From the NCBI RefSeq assembly GCF_013376455.1, contig NZ_CP045504.1, positions 1,715,501-1,779,500 of the forward strand: a DNA stretch of 64,000 nt, written 5' to 3'. Position numbers and translations under genes: made by a program. Of the stretch, positions 17,992 through 27,213 are shown piece by piece (the first letter of the stretch is position 1; every line of letters starts with the position of its first letter). Source of the stretch: Desulfolutivibrio sulfodismutans DSM 3696 (GTDB taxonomy: Bacteria; Desulfobacterota; Desulfovibrionia; Desulfovibrionales; Desulfovibrionaceae). The notes under the pieces are model-generated. The model was not told the origin of the DNA, searched no databases, and saw only the letters and a list, made by a program, of their open reading frames with translations.

Positions 17992-18458
17992 TCGAGATCG
18001 TCCTTTTCAATCCGGAGATTCCCCAAAATACGGGCAATGTGGCCCGGCTGTGCGCGGGTACGGACACCCGGCTGCACCTCATCGAGCCCCTGGGGTTCTC
18101 CCTGGCCGACCGCTATCTCAAACGGGCGGGCCTGGACTACTGGCCCCACGTCAGGCTTTCGGTCTGGCCGGATCTCCAGGCGTTTCTGGACGCCGGACAC
18201 GCCTCCCGCCGTCTGGTCCTGACCACCTCGGGCAACCGGGGGCACGCGGGAACCCCCTACCACCGCTTTGCCTTCCACCCCGACGATCTGCTCATCTTCG
18301 GGCCGGAGAGCAAGGGCCTGCCGGAGTGGCTATTGACGGCGGGGCACGCCGCCGTGCGCATCCCGGTCAGCAAAAACGTGCGCAGCCACAACCTGGCCAA
18401 CGCCGCGTCCATCCTGCTCTACGAGGCCCTGCGCCAGCTTGGCGCCCTGCCGGACTAG
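17988..18458 (+). CDS. trmL: tRNA (cytidine(34)-2'-O)-methyltransferase TrmL
   Basis: 156 residues, GTG start overlapping the thioesterase stop. A minimal SPOUT methyltransferase that 2'-O-methylates the wobble base of Leu tRNAs. LFNPEIPQNTGNVARLCAGT at the N-terminus, LIFGPESKGLP and the trefoil-knot end IPVSKNVRSHNLANAAS are the family motifs. Length is normal. Confidence 0.93.
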   Translation: MIEIVLFNPEIPQNTGNVARLCAGTDTRLHLIEPLGFSLADRYLKRAGLDYWPHVRLSVWPDLQAFLDAGHASRRLVLTTSGNRGHAGTPYHRFAFHPDDLLIFGPESKGLPEWLLTAGHAAVRIPVSKNVRSHNLANAASILLYEALRQLGALPD

Positions 18459-18721
18459 CCCCGCCGTACGCCTCGGGATGACGCAGCGCCGTGCGCCACA
18501 TCTTCAGGAGACCGTCGGCCTCCTGCCTGCTGGAAGGTTGCATGCCCCACAGGGGGAGACCGCCACGCAAGCCGCCCTCAGGCCACGCCCGGAACCGTGT
18601 TCCTTGCGGCTCCAGTCCAGGACACCCTGGGATCATTGGGGAAAATATGCAGCGGGGGGGGTGGGGTTCGCTTCCGTGCCAACCCCCGTGAAGGCGTCAC
18701 CGGCCTGGCCGGCAGGGAAGC

Positions 18722-19222
18722 TTAGACGTAGGTCGAGGTCGAGGACGACGATGACCCGGATGAGGACGACGCGGTCACGCCGGACAGGTTCTGCGCAAAA
18801 AGCGATTCGAGTTCGCCCAAAAGCCCGCCCGAATCGTCGCCCGGAGGCGGCCCGTACATGGCGTTTCCGGCGGAATCAGGCGGCCGCAGATCCGGCATCT
18901 CGCCCGAGGCGGCGGCCTCGGTGAACTTGGCGGCCAGTTCGGTCAGCATCTGCTGCCGTTGCGGATCGGTCTCCGCCTCGGCCTCGGCGGTCAGATCGTC
19001 GGCAATGTTCTGGGCCACGGTCTTGAAGGTGTCGTTGTCGCTTTGCTGCAGACTCGCAAGCTGCTGCAAAAATGACCCGCTCTTTGAAATCTTCGAGGTG
19101 TCGCTCGACTCCGTGCCGGTCTCGGCCGTTGACGTGACGGACGAGGTCGAAGTCTTGTCAATCCCCAAAATTTCATAGAGATACGACAAAGACGAGGAAG
19201 AACTGACGCTCTCCATGGACAT
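18722..19222 (-). CDS. Ser/Thr-rich low-complexity hypothetical protein
   Basis: 166 residues from the ATG at 19222, which sits 8 bases after AAAGGAGG; the ATG at 19228 is only 2 bases from it and so less likely. The N-terminus has a short run of Ser followed by LSYLYEILGID, a central helical acidic part (about 60-115) and a Ser/Thr tail. No signal peptide and no known family. Several Desulfovibrio flagellum- or surface-linked small proteins are of this type, but that is not an assignment. It is divergent from the PilZ-type gene. Confidence 0.6.
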   Translation of the reverse strand: MSMESVSSSSSLSYLYEILGIDKTSTSSVTSTAETGTESSDTSKISKSGSFLQQLASLQQSDNDTFKTVAQNIADDLTAEAEAETDPQRQQMLTELAAKFTEAAASGEMPDLRPPDSAGNAMYGPPPGDDSGGLLGELESLFAQNLSGVTASSSSGSSSSSTSTYV

Positions 19223-19362
19223 GCCCATGTCCTCCTTTGGGTTGCAGGGTTACGCCGGGGTGGGCAAAAATTTCCCCCATGGGCTCGAAAGCAAAAAAAG
19301 GGCCGCAGGCGATGGCGGGAATTGTCTTGAGCATGTGTCAAGGATTCTTTAGAGGATACAAC

Positions 19363-20436
19363 ATGTACGATGCGCCGTGGCACGTCCCCTCCGCCCTCTT
19401 CGACCCTGGCTGGGTGGATCGCATGCGCGATTCCACCGCCGTCAGCGAGTTCTCCCCTGAGGCGGCCATCATCACCGCTGTTTTTTTCGGCGTCTTTGTG
19501 GTGCTTGTGGCCACCGCCTTTCTGGTCAAATCCCGTGGCGCGGGCGAGGTCCGACTGACCCCGCTGACCTGGATCACCGACACCGCCAAAATCCGGGAGA
19601 TATTTCTCAACGCCCTGCGCCGCAGAAGCAAGATCCGGCTGACCTTTTCCCGCGAGGATGCCACGGGCGTCTTCACCGACGCGGCCCTGTCCGAGGTCTA
19701 CTCCGACAGCCTGACTCTGGAGTTGTCGGCCACGGTGCAGGCCAACCGGGGTTGGATCGGCAAACGTGTGGAATGCGACTTCCGCCTGCGCCTGGACCCG
19801 GCTGCGGAACAATGGAACTTTTACACCTTCGTGGCCGGAATCACGGACGCCAGGGTGGTTCCCGGCCAGTTCGCCCAGGTCACCATATCCCTGCCCAGCC
19901 GTCTGGAAATGGAGCAAAAGCGGGCCTTTTTACGCGTGGAGCCCGGCCGGGCCGATGTCCGGGAGCTCGACATCTGGCCCGAGACCCACGTGCGCGACGA
20001 ACCGCACCGCCCAGACGATCCCGAGACCTGGGGACACCCGGACCTGACCCTGACCGAAACCACGGCCCCGGACATCGCCCTGGACAACGTCTCCGGCGGC
20101 GGCCTGCGCCTGTCCCTGCGCGGCGATGCGTTGCGCACCGGGCTGACGCTTTTGACTCCCGGACGGCGGGTCTACCTGTTTTTGCGCCTGGCCGACCGCC
20201 AGGCCGCGGGCGAAAGCATCCTGTTCCGGCTGGCCTGCCAGGTCATGAACGCCTACGCCGCCGACGCCCCCGACGGGAGCCGGGCCTTCGGCCTGCGCTT
20301 CGTGGGCTTCGGCGAACCCGCCGCTGACAATCCCGCCCGCCTGGGTTGGAAGGCCCTTCAGGGAGGCGGCGTGCCCGCCGTGGACGACTGGGCCTACGCC
20401 AAACACCTGGACATGTACCGGGCTCGCGGAAAATAG
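19363..20436 (+). CDS. Membrane-anchored PilZ-type c-di-GMP-binding protein
   Basis: 357 residues, ATG at 19363 after AGAGGATACAAC. One transmembrane helix (about residues 36-54) is followed by a YcgR-like N-terminal beta domain (90-180) and a PilZ domain. Both c-di-GMP signatures are visible: RxxxR as RAFLR (about 186-190) and the second motif as DNVSGGG (about 241-247). It probably senses c-di-GMP at the membrane and alters motility or surface behaviour. A diguanylate cyclase is encoded 4 kb downstream (24127-24993), a plausible but unproven functional link. Confidence 0.82.
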   Translation: MYDAPWHVPSALFDPGWVDRMRDSTAVSEFSPEAAIITAVFFGVFVVLVATAFLVKSRGAGEVRLTPLTWITDTAKIREIFLNALRRRSKIRLTFSREDATGVFTDAALSEVYSDSLTLELSATVQANRGWIGKRVECDFRLRLDPAAEQWNFYTFVAGITDARVVPGQFAQVTISLPSRLEMEQKRAFLRVEPGRADVRELDIWPETHVRDEPHRPDDPETWGHPDLTLTETTAPDIALDNVSGGGLRLSLRGDALRTGLTLLTPGRRVYLFLRLADRQAAGESILFRLACQVMNAYAADAPDGSRAFGLRFVGFGEPAADNPARLGWKALQGGGVPAVDDWAYAKHLDMYRARGK

Positions 20437-20604
20437 CCCCTGGGACGGGATTTTTCCGGTTTGGCCCCCATGGACGCCCCGGATGGTTCATGCTAATCGC
20501 CACAAAACGATGACGAAACGCGCGTCATTCCGGCACATGCGTCCCCTATGCCGGACAGGACGGCAATGCGTCATGGTCGAAAACGTCTACGGGAGGAACC
20601 CGTT

Positions 20605-21441
20605 TTGGAAGACGATTCGGAAAGTACCTTCTGGAACTCCATCACCAAATTTTTCCGCCAGCGTGACGACGCATCCCTTGAGGCCCTGATCCAGGAGGCG
20701 CGCACGGAAGGGCGCATCCTTCCGGAAGACGCCTCCATGCTTTTGAACGTGCTTCGCCTTGAGAAAAAGCACGTGGCCGATATCATGATCCCCCGGCCGG
20801 ACATCATCTGCGCCGACCTCACGGATGGGTTCGACGAGGTCTGCCGCCTGATCGTCACCCACGGCCACTCGCGCATCCCCATTTACAAGGAAAACCGGGA
20901 CCACATCGTGGGCGTGGTCTATGCCAAGGATCTGCTGAAGGCCCTGCTCGCCCCCGAGGGAACCGACGCCAGCCCGCCGCATCCGAATCTGGAATCCATC
21001 CTTCGCGACCCCCTTTTCATCTCCGAGACGCTCAACCTGCGGCGCATGCTGCTCGAATTTCGCGGCCGCAAAAAACACATCGCCATCGCCCTGGACGAAT
21101 ACGGCGGCACATCGGGGCTTCTGACCCTGGAAGACGTTTTAGAAGAGATCGTGGGCGAGATCGAAGACGAGCACGAGCCGAACAAGCCAGAAGAATTGCA
21201 GATCATCGACGAACACACCCTGCTGGTCTCCGGCCGCGCGCCCCTTGAAGATCTCAACGAGCGGCTGGGCATCCGCATCGAATCCGAACAGGTGGAAACC
21301 ATCGGCGGCTACTTGAGCGAACTGGCCGGCCGGGTTCCGCGCAAGGGCGACACCTTCACCCTGGAGGGATGGCGGTTTACGGTCAGGGAAAGCGACAAAC
21401 GCCAGGTTCGCTGGATTTTGGCCGAGAAATTGCCCCTTTAA
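20605..21441 (+). CDS. CBS-pair / CorC-domain transporter-associated protein (TlyC/CorC family)
   Basis: 278 residues from the TTG at 20605, which lies 8 bases after GGGAGG; an ATG at 20548 gives a longer, Arg-rich N-terminus without good ribosome signals. Two CBS domains (about 55-185, starting VADIMIPRPDI) precede the CorC_HlyC domain (about 195-275: LEDVLEEIVGEIEDEHE and TIGGYLSELAGRVP). No DUF21 membrane domain is present, so it is the soluble CorC form linked to Mg/Co efflux or envelope function. It starts a co-directional run with lnt, as corC/ybeX does in many proteobacteria. Confidence 0.85.
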   Translation: MEDDSESTFWNSITKFFRQRDDASLEALIQEARTEGRILPEDASMLLNVLRLEKKHVADIMIPRPDIICADLTDGFDEVCRLIVTHGHSRIPIYKENRDHIVGVVYAKDLLKALLAPEGTDASPPHPNLESILRDPLFISETLNLRRMLLEFRGRKKHIAIALDEYGGTSGLLTLEDVLEEIVGEIEDEHEPNKPEELQIIDEHTLLVSGRAPLEDLNERLGIRIESEQVETIGGYLSELAGRVPRKGDTFTLEGWRFTVRESDKRQVRWILAEKLPL

Positions 21442-21479
21442 GCAACACGCAACACTGACCGGAGAGACAGTCGCCCGCC

Positions 21480-22997
21480 ATGTTTTTTCCCATTACGCTC
21501 GCCATCGTCGGAACCTGGATCGGTTTCGCCAATCCGGTCTACCGGTTCCCGGGACTCATCCTCCTTTTCCCCCTGGCCATGGCCCAGGTGGCCTTTGCCG
21601 CCAAAACCCCGGGCCAGGCCGCCAAGGCCGGGCTGGCCGCCGGAACCATCGGCGCGCTGGGAGTGCTCTACTGGACGGCCATCCCCATCCGCTTCTACGG
21701 CCATCTGCCCTGGCTCCTGGCCCTGCCCATGCCCGTGCTCCTTTCCCTGGCCATGGGCGCCTATGTGGCCCTTTTCGCGGCGCTCCTGCACCCGGCGGCG
21801 CATCGGCTGGCCCCGCTGCCCTTCGGCCTCTTCGCCGGGGCCCTGTGGACCCTGGTGGAGATCGGCCGGGGGACGCTTTTTACGGGATTTTCCTGGCTCA
21901 ACCTGACCGCCGCCCTGACCCCCTGGCCCTTTGCCGTGCAGGGCGCGTCCATCCTGGGGGCCTACGCCCTGGCCGGCCTGTTGGCCGCCTGCATGGCCTG
22001 GATCGTGGCCGGTCGCTATTTCTCCCTGACCTCCCTTCTGGGGGTGGTTCTCCTGGTCGGCGTCGGGGTCTTCGGCAACCTCGAACTCAAGCGCCCCCTG
22101 CCCGAGGGGCCGACCATCCGGGTCGGCATCGTCCAGGGCAACGTGGACCAAAGCCTCAAGTGGGATCCCGACTACCAGAAGGCCACAGTGGACGCCTACC
22201 TCGACCTTTCCGCCAAGCAGGTCGCCGAGGCCGCCACGGATCTTCTGGTCTGGCCCGAAACGGCCATGCCCTTCTATTTCCAGGACGGCGACATCCTGGC
22301 CGCCTCGGTGGCCCGGTTCGTCCGGGAGCGCGGCGTGCCGCTCATTACCGGCTCCCCGGCCTATGCCCGGGTCGGCGAAGGCTATTCCCTGTACAACCGG
22401 GTCTATCTGGTCACCCCGGACGGCGAGAGCCGGTCCCATTACGACAAGGCCCACCTGGTGCCCTTCGGGGAATACATCCCCTTTGGCAAGTACCTGCCGT
22501 TTTTATCCAAGCTGGCCCACGGCGTGGGAGATTTCGTTGCCGGACAGGACGCCGCCCCCCTGCGCCATGGCAATCTTGCCCTGGGGATCTTAATCTGCTA
22601 TGAGGCGATATTCCCGGAATTGGCCCAGGCAAGTGTGGAGGCCGGGGCCAACATCCTGATCAACGTCAGCAACGACGCCTGGTTTGGCCGCTCTTCAGCC
22701 CCCCTGCAACACCTTGATCTGGCCGCGCTTCGGGCCGTGGAACAGGGGCGCTTCCTCATCCGGGCCACCAACACGGGCATTTCCGCCGTGATCGACCCCC
22801 GGGGCCGGGTGCTGGCCCAAAGCGGCCTGTTTGCCGCCGAAACCCTGGCCTACAGCGGGGCGGCCCTTTTGACGGAACAGACCCCCTTCCATGCGTATCG
22901 CGGCCTGATCCATTGGACCTGCGCCGGGATCGCGGTTGTTTTGGGGACGTTGGCCCTGTTGTCCGCGCCGCGCAGGCGCTCGAACAAAATCCGCTGA
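21480..22997 (+). CDS. lnt: Apolipoprotein N-acyltransferase
   Basis: 505 residues. A membrane enzyme that adds the third acyl chain to lipoproteins. About six hydrophobic helices in the first 200 residues are followed by a carbon-nitrogen-hydrolase domain (about 215-480) with the Glu-Lys-Cys triad in VWPETAMPFY, HYDKAHLVPFGEY and LGILICYEAIF, and a final C-terminal helix. 38 bp after corC, a conserved pairing in proteobacteria. Confidence 0.95.
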   Translation: MFFPITLAIVGTWIGFANPVYRFPGLILLFPLAMAQVAFAAKTPGQAAKAGLAAGTIGALGVLYWTAIPIRFYGHLPWLLALPMPVLLSLAMGAYVALFAALLHPAAHRLAPLPFGLFAGALWTLVEIGRGTLFTGFSWLNLTAALTPWPFAVQGASILGAYALAGLLAACMAWIVAGRYFSLTSLLGVVLLVGVGVFGNLELKRPLPEGPTIRVGIVQGNVDQSLKWDPDYQKATVDAYLDLSAKQVAEAATDLLVWPETAMPFYFQDGDILAASVARFVRERGVPLITGSPAYARVGEGYSLYNRVYLVTPDGESRSHYDKAHLVPFGEYIPFGKYLPFLSKLAHGVGDFVAGQDAAPLRHGNLALGILICYEAIFPELAQASVEAGANILINVSNDAWFGRSSAPLQHLDLAALRAVEQGRFLIRATNTGISAVIDPRGRVLAQSGLFAAETLAYSGAALLTEQTPFHAYRGLIHWTCAGIAVVLGTLALLSAPRRRSNKIR

Positions 22998-23026
22998 ACC
23001 ATAACCCCCCCTCCACACGGAAAAAT

Positions 23027-24143
23027 ATGCTCCAATATCCGGAATTGCGCACCCAAGGCAAGGAACTGATCGACAAATTTCAAGACCTGTGGAGGCGTCT
23101 TTGACATCGATGCCGACCAGGAACGCCTTGAGGAAATCGAACGCGAGTTGGTTCGCCCCGACGCCTGGGACAACCCCGAGCGCCTGACTCCCATTTTGCG
23201 GGAAAAAAGCCTGATCGTCGCCAGGGTGGACCGTCTGGCGGAATTGCGCCGGGTGCGCGACGACCTGGAGGAATGGCTGGAGCTGGCCCGGGACGAGGGA
23301 GGGCAGGAGGTGCTTCTCGCCCTGTCGGACCAGATCGTCCTTTTGGGCGAGAAGTTGAAAAAAGCCGAAATGGCCGCCTTTTTCACCGGGCCCGAGGACA
23401 CCGCCGACGCCATCTTCGAGATCCATCCCGGCGCGGGCGGCACCGAGGCCCAGGACTGGGCCGAGATGCTTTTGCGCATGTACCGGCGCTGGTGCGAGCG
23501 GGAGAATTTCGAGATCAAGTTCCTGGACTTTCTGCCGGGCGACGAGGCCGGGGTCAAAAGCGTCACCCTCCAGATCTGCGGCCCCTATGCCTACGGGATG
23601 CTGCGCAGCGAAAAAGGCATCCACCGCCTGATCCGCATTTCGCCCTTCGACGCCTCGGGCCGCCGCCACACCTCGTTCGCCTCGGTGGACGTCTATCCCG
23701 ACGTGGGGGTCGACATCGACATCGAGATCAAGGACGAGGATCTGCGCGTGGACGTGTTCCGGGCCAGCGGGCCGGGCGGGCAGCATGTCAACAAGACCAG
23801 TTCGGCCATCCGCATCACCCACCTGCCCTCGGGCATCGTGGTCCAGTGCCAGAACGAGAAGTCCCAGCACCGCAACCGGGAATCGGCCCTCAAGGTGTTA
23901 CGGGCCAGACTCTACGAACAGGAACTGCAAAAGATCGAGGCCGAAAAAAAGGTGGACTACGAGGCCAAAAACGCCATCGGATTCGGCAGCCAGATACGGA
24001 CCTACACCATGCAGCCCTACCGGCTGGTCAAGGACCACCGCACGGGGGTGGAGATGGGCGATGTGGACGCGGTGTTGGACGGGGATCTGGACAAATTCAT
24101 CCGTGGCTTCCTGTTGCGGCAAAGCGATGCCAGACAACACTGA
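23027..24143 (+). CDS. prfB: Peptide chain release factor 2 with programmed +1 frameshift
   Basis: Translation starts at the ATG at 23027 and meets an in-frame TGA at 23102-23104. The site is the classical one: a GGAGG Shine-Dalgarno-like box, CTT TGA C, slippage from CTT to TTT and continuation with GAC at 23103, to the TGA at 24141. The joined protein (about 371 residues) has the RF2 motif SPF (in [12 protein letters not shown]) for UGA/UAA recognition and the peptidyl-tRNA hydrolysis loop [10 protein letters not shown]. Autoregulation by RF2 level is therefore expected. It overlaps the next gene by 17 bp. Confidence 0.97.
23094..23105 (+). promoter_or_regulatory. Programmed ribosomal frameshift site of prfB
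   Basis: AGGCG followed by TCTTTGAC gives the slippery CTT codon at 23099-23101, the poorly terminated TGA at 23102-23104 and a C in the next position. The frame changes from the 23027 frame to the frame of the long downstream ORF. Confidence 0.95.
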
Positions 24144-24993
24144 TCCGGCCACGGCCGAAAACCGTCAGGCCCTCCTGGCCGAGATACTGGCCTTGCGCCG
24201 GATTCTGGCCGAACGGGCGGCCTCCTGCCCGGGCGGCGATCCGGACAAGGAGGATGACGTCGTGCTCATGCGCCTGTGCACCGGCCTGCCGCTTCCCGAC
24301 TGGGACGCCCTGGCCAGGGCCCACGATCTGCATGACTGGCTGGCCTTGCCCCTTAAGGGACACCCCCTGCCGCATCTCAAGCGCATCCAGAAAACGATCC
24401 AGGAACTGGCCCATCTATCGGACCACGACCAACTGACCGGGCTCGCCAACCGCTCCGCCTTCGAGCGCACCCTGGCGGCGGAGCTTGAGCGCAGCACGCG
24501 AAACGGCACGGCCCTGTCCCTGGCCATCCTGGATCTGGACGACTTCAAGGCCATAAACGACACCTATGGCCATTTGTGCGGCGACGAGGTGTTGCGCCGG
24601 GTGTCGGCGGTCATCGCCGAGGCCAAGCGCACCTATGATTTCGCCGCGCGCATCGGCGGCGAGGAATTCGCCCTGGTGTTGCCGGGGCTCGGCCTTTCCC
24701 GGGCTGAAGGGGCGGTACGCCGCATCGTCGCCGCCGTGGCCGCGCTTCGTGTGGACTGTGGACACTTCGCCTCGGATTTGCGGGTGACGGTGTCGGCCGG
24801 ACTGGCCTGCACCAAGGGCAAGGTGGCGCTCACCCGCGACGGTTTGTTCGGCCCCGCCGACCAGGCCCTGTACGAGGCCAAGGCCCAGGGCAAAAACCGG
24901 GTGGTCAAGGCCCCCCTGGTGGATCTCGCCCTGCCTCCGGAGGATACCCTGGTCGGGGCCGACGAGAAAAAATTCCTGTTTACCGGCTCGTGA
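24127..24993 (+). CDS. Diguanylate cyclase (GGDEF domain)
   Basis: 288 residues, ATG at 24127 inside the end of prfB. An N-terminal helical region (1-95) of unknown type leads into a GGDEF domain with [15 protein letters not shown] and the active-site loop GGEEF (177-181). The inhibitory I-site RTYD (168-171) lies five residues before it, as in product-inhibited cyclases, so both catalysis and feedback control are expected. No transmembrane helix or receiver domain is visible. Likely makes c-di-GMP in the cytosol; the neighbouring ParA-type ATPase and the PilZ protein upstream are plausible partners in surface or motility control. Confidence 0.92.
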   Translation: MPDNTDPATAENRQALLAEILALRRILAERAASCPGGDPDKEDDVVLMRLCTGLPLPDWDALARAHDLHDWLALPLKGHPLPHLKRIQKTIQELAHLSDHDQLTGLANRSAFERTLAAELERSTRNGTALSLAILDLDDFKAINDTYGHLCGDEVLRRVSAVIAEAKRTYDFAARIGGEEFALVLPGLGLSRAEGAVRRIVAAVAALRVDCGHFASDLRVTVSAGLACTKGKVALTRDGLFGPADQALYEAKAQGKNRVVKAPLVDLALPPEDTLVGADEKKFLFTGS

Positions 24994-25008
24994 AGGATGT
25001 GACCTGCC

Positions 25009-25842
25009 ATGGACATCGCGGAAAAAAATCCCAACGCCACCCTGAGCGTTTCCATTTTAAGCGGCAAGGGCGGCGTGGGCAAAACCAACATGGCCCTGAA
25101 CCTGGGTTTCGCCCTGTTCAAGGCCGGCCACCGGCTCCTGCTCATGGACTTCGACGTGGGTCTGGCCAACATCGACGTGCTGCTGGGGCTGTCCCCGGAA
25201 AAAAACCTCCAGGATCTCTTCCGGCCCGGGGCCACGGCCGAGGACGTGGTCTACCCCATCGAGAGCGGCGGGTTCGATTTCCTGCCCTCGGCCAGCGGCG
25301 TGCCCGAGCTTTTGGAGATGGACGAGGACATGCGCGAGGCCCTGTTCTCCAAGCTCAACAGCGTCTTTACCCGCTATGACTACCTTTTTCTGGACCATGG
25401 CGCGGGGATAAGCTCCAACGTGCTGTCGGCGGCCTCCATGAGCCGCATGCCCATCCTGGTGGTCACCCCGGAGCCGACCTCCCTGACCGACGGCTATGCC
25501 GTGGTCAAGGTGCTTGCGGCCAAGCACCGGGTGCGGAATTTCCACGTCCTGGTCAACCAGGTCGCCAGCGCCAAGGAGGGCCAGCGGACCTTCGACCGGC
25601 TGGCGGCGGCCTGTGAGCGTTTTCTGGGACTGCACCTGTCCTTTTTGGGCAGCGTGCGCCTGGACGCCGCCGTGCCCGAGGCCGTGCGCCGCCAGGTGCC
25701 GCTGATGAAGCACGCCCCCACCTGCCCGGCGGCCCAGGACATCATTGCGGTGGCCGTGAAAATCCATCGCCACCGGCAAAAACTCGGCGCAAAGCTCAAA
25801 GAGGGCACTATTCTTAAGAATATTTTGGAACGGGCCTCCTAG
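25009..25842 (+). CDS. ParA/MinD-family ATPase (FlhG-like)
   Basis: 277 residues. A deviant Walker A KGGVGKT (20-26), a MDFDVGLANIDVLLGL switch region (about 42-57) and LDHGAGIS (Walker B-like, unusual H in place of the usual TA/AP) place it in the MinD/FlhG group. A basic C-terminus (HRHRQKLGAKLKEGT) could contact membrane or nucleoid. FlhG-type regulators of flagellum number or placement share this form, but no flagellar gene is adjacent. It lies between the diguanylate cyclase and the HU gene. Confidence 0.82.
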   Translation: MDIAEKNPNATLSVSILSGKGGVGKTNMALNLGFALFKAGHRLLLMDFDVGLANIDVLLGLSPEKNLQDLFRPGATAEDVVYPIESGGFDFLPSASGVPELLEMDEDMREALFSKLNSVFTRYDYLFLDHGAGISSNVLSAASMSRMPILVVTPEPTSLTDGYAVVKVLAAKHRVRNFHVLVNQVASAKEGQRTFDRLAAACERFLGLHLSFLGSVRLDAAVPEAVRRQVPLMKHAPTCPAAQDIIAVAVKIHRHRQKLGAKLKEGTILKNILERAS

Positions 25843-25975
25843 CCCTTGACGAGTCGCCCCCTTTTTCGGCAAGATTTTAAAATGGATGCATGAATTTGAG
25901 GGGTCGATCAGGGGTCGCATGTCAAGGTCACCGGGACCGAGGGTCGCACGGGACAAAACCGCAAGGGAACGCACA

Positions 25976-26252
25976 ATGAACAAGAGCGAACTCATCAAAA
26001 ACCTGGCCGAGGCCAGGGAGCTGCATGTGGACGAAGCCTCCGACATCGTCAACGCCTTCATCGAATCCATCAAGCAGGCCCTGGTCAACGACGACCGGGT
26101 GGAGATTCGGGGCTTCGGCAGCTTCAAGATCAAAGGCTACAAGGGCTATACCGGGCGCAATCCCAAGTCCGGGGACGTGGTCACCGTGGCCCCCAAGAAG
26201 CTGCCGTTTTTTCCGTCCCGGCAAGGAACTCAAGGAATTCATCAACCAATAG
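25976..26252 (+). CDS. HU/IHF-family DNA-binding protein with apparent +1 frameshift
   Basis: Start ATG at 25976 after AAGGGA. The first 78 residues are a normal HU/IHF fold (MNKSELIKNLAEA, then VEIRGFGSF and the beta-arm GRNPKSGDVV). A run of six T at 26207-26212 then shifts the frame: with five T the protein would end LPFFRPGKELKEFINQ at 26252, a standard HU C-terminus, whereas the read as given continues LPFFPSRQGTQ to 26269. An extra T from sequencing is the simplest explanation. The frame track suggests about 91 residues in the intended protein. It lies 13 bp before the UGA-containing gene. Confidence 0.85.
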
Positions 26253-26265
26253 CCCGGGACTCCCA

Positions 26266-27180
26266 GTGAAACGCTTCGCGATCCTCTTTCTTCTCGCCGT
26301 GGTCTGGTCGACGTGCGGCGTCGGCCAGGTTGTTGCGGCCGACTCCCTGGCGGTGATTTTCACGGCCAACACCTTCGGGGCCTTTGCGCCCTGCCCCACC
26401 TGAGGCGGCAAGACCGTCGGCGGCATGGCCCGGCGGGCCACGCTTTTGCATCGGGTCCGGGACGGCTTGCCGTCCGACGCCACACTGGTCCAGGTGGCCG
26501 GCCCCTACGAATTCCTGGAGCCGGGCGACGTCCAGGCCCCGGCCGGAACTGCCGGTCCCATGGCTGCGGCCCTGGCCCGGCTGGCGCCTGATGTCCTGTG
26601 CCTGGCCCCGGAAGAGGCCGCCATGCTGTCCCGGTCGGGCCTCGACCTGCCCCAGTCGGCCGTGGTGTTGTCCGGCGCGCCCCAGACCAGGGTGGTTCCC
26701 CGGGGCGGGGTGCGCCTGGGATTCGTGTTTTTTCCCATGACCGGCAAGCCCGGGGCCGAACCCGAGAGCAAGGCCCGGGCCGCCGTCGTGACCGCCGCCC
26801 GGGAGATGCGCGGCAAGGCCGATCTGGTCATCGGCGTCAGCCCCTGGGGCAGCATGGCCGAAGAGGCGTTTCTCACCGCCAACCCCGACGCGTTCGACGT
26901 GCTTTTGGGCGCCGGGCATGGATTCGGCACCCCGGCCATGCCCCAGCCCGTGCCCCGGACCCTGTGGGCCCGGTCCCACACCAAGGGCAAGACCATAGGC
27001 CGCCTGGACATCTCCCTGCCCGTGAAAAAGCCCGACGCCCCCTGGCTTGTGGGGGAGAACCACCGCGCCGAGCTGCTCAATCCGGATTATACGGTGCCCG
27101 GCGACCCGGACATCGCGATTCTGGGGGATGCGCCCACGGTGGCGGCCGCGCCGCCCCCGGCGACCACGGCCACCCCGTAA
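26266..27180 (+). CDS. UshA-like exported protein with in-frame UGA: candidate selenoprotein (CPTU motif)
   Basis: GTG at 26266 opens a signal peptide (KRFAILFLLAVVWSTC...VVAAD). The same frame meets a TGA at 26401-26403 (codon 46) and then stays open to 27180, giving 304 residues if read as selenocysteine. Flanking text fits one protein: FTANTFGAFAPCPT-U-GGKTVGGMARRATLL. NTFG...PCPxCG.KT.GGLARR is what UshA-like/metallophosphatase-type exported proteins show, so U46 replaces a Cys and forms a C43-P-T-U46 redox-like pair. A hairpin lies at the right distance downstream (26426-26440; see its own entry). The C-terminal part has VSPWGSMAEEAF and VGENHRAELL. Metal ligands of true 5'-nucleotidases are not obvious. 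Alternative: an internal start at 26425 after a sequencing error or nonsense mutation, but that would discard the signal peptide. Confidence 0.7.
26401..26449 (+). promoter_or_regulatory. Candidate bacterial SECIS element with UGA codon
   Basis: UGA at 26401-26403. Stem TGGCCC (26426-26431) pairs with GGGCCA (26435-26440) around a three-base GGC loop; the loop G lies 28 bases after UGA, within the window usual for bacterial SECIS. An outer stem, GCAAGACCGT (26408-26417) with ACGCTTTTGC (26440-26449), adds about nine pairs with one C-C mismatch. Recognition by SelB is inferred, not shown. Confidence 0.5.
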
Positions 27181-27213
27181 AGGCCCTGGTCCCGGCCCTC
27201 CCTCCCCCACACC

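Noticed and set aside
26425-27180. Independent gene starting at ATG 26425
   Set aside because: This would leave a signal peptide with an adjacent stop and lose the conserved PCPT-x-GGKT motif; read-through is the better model.
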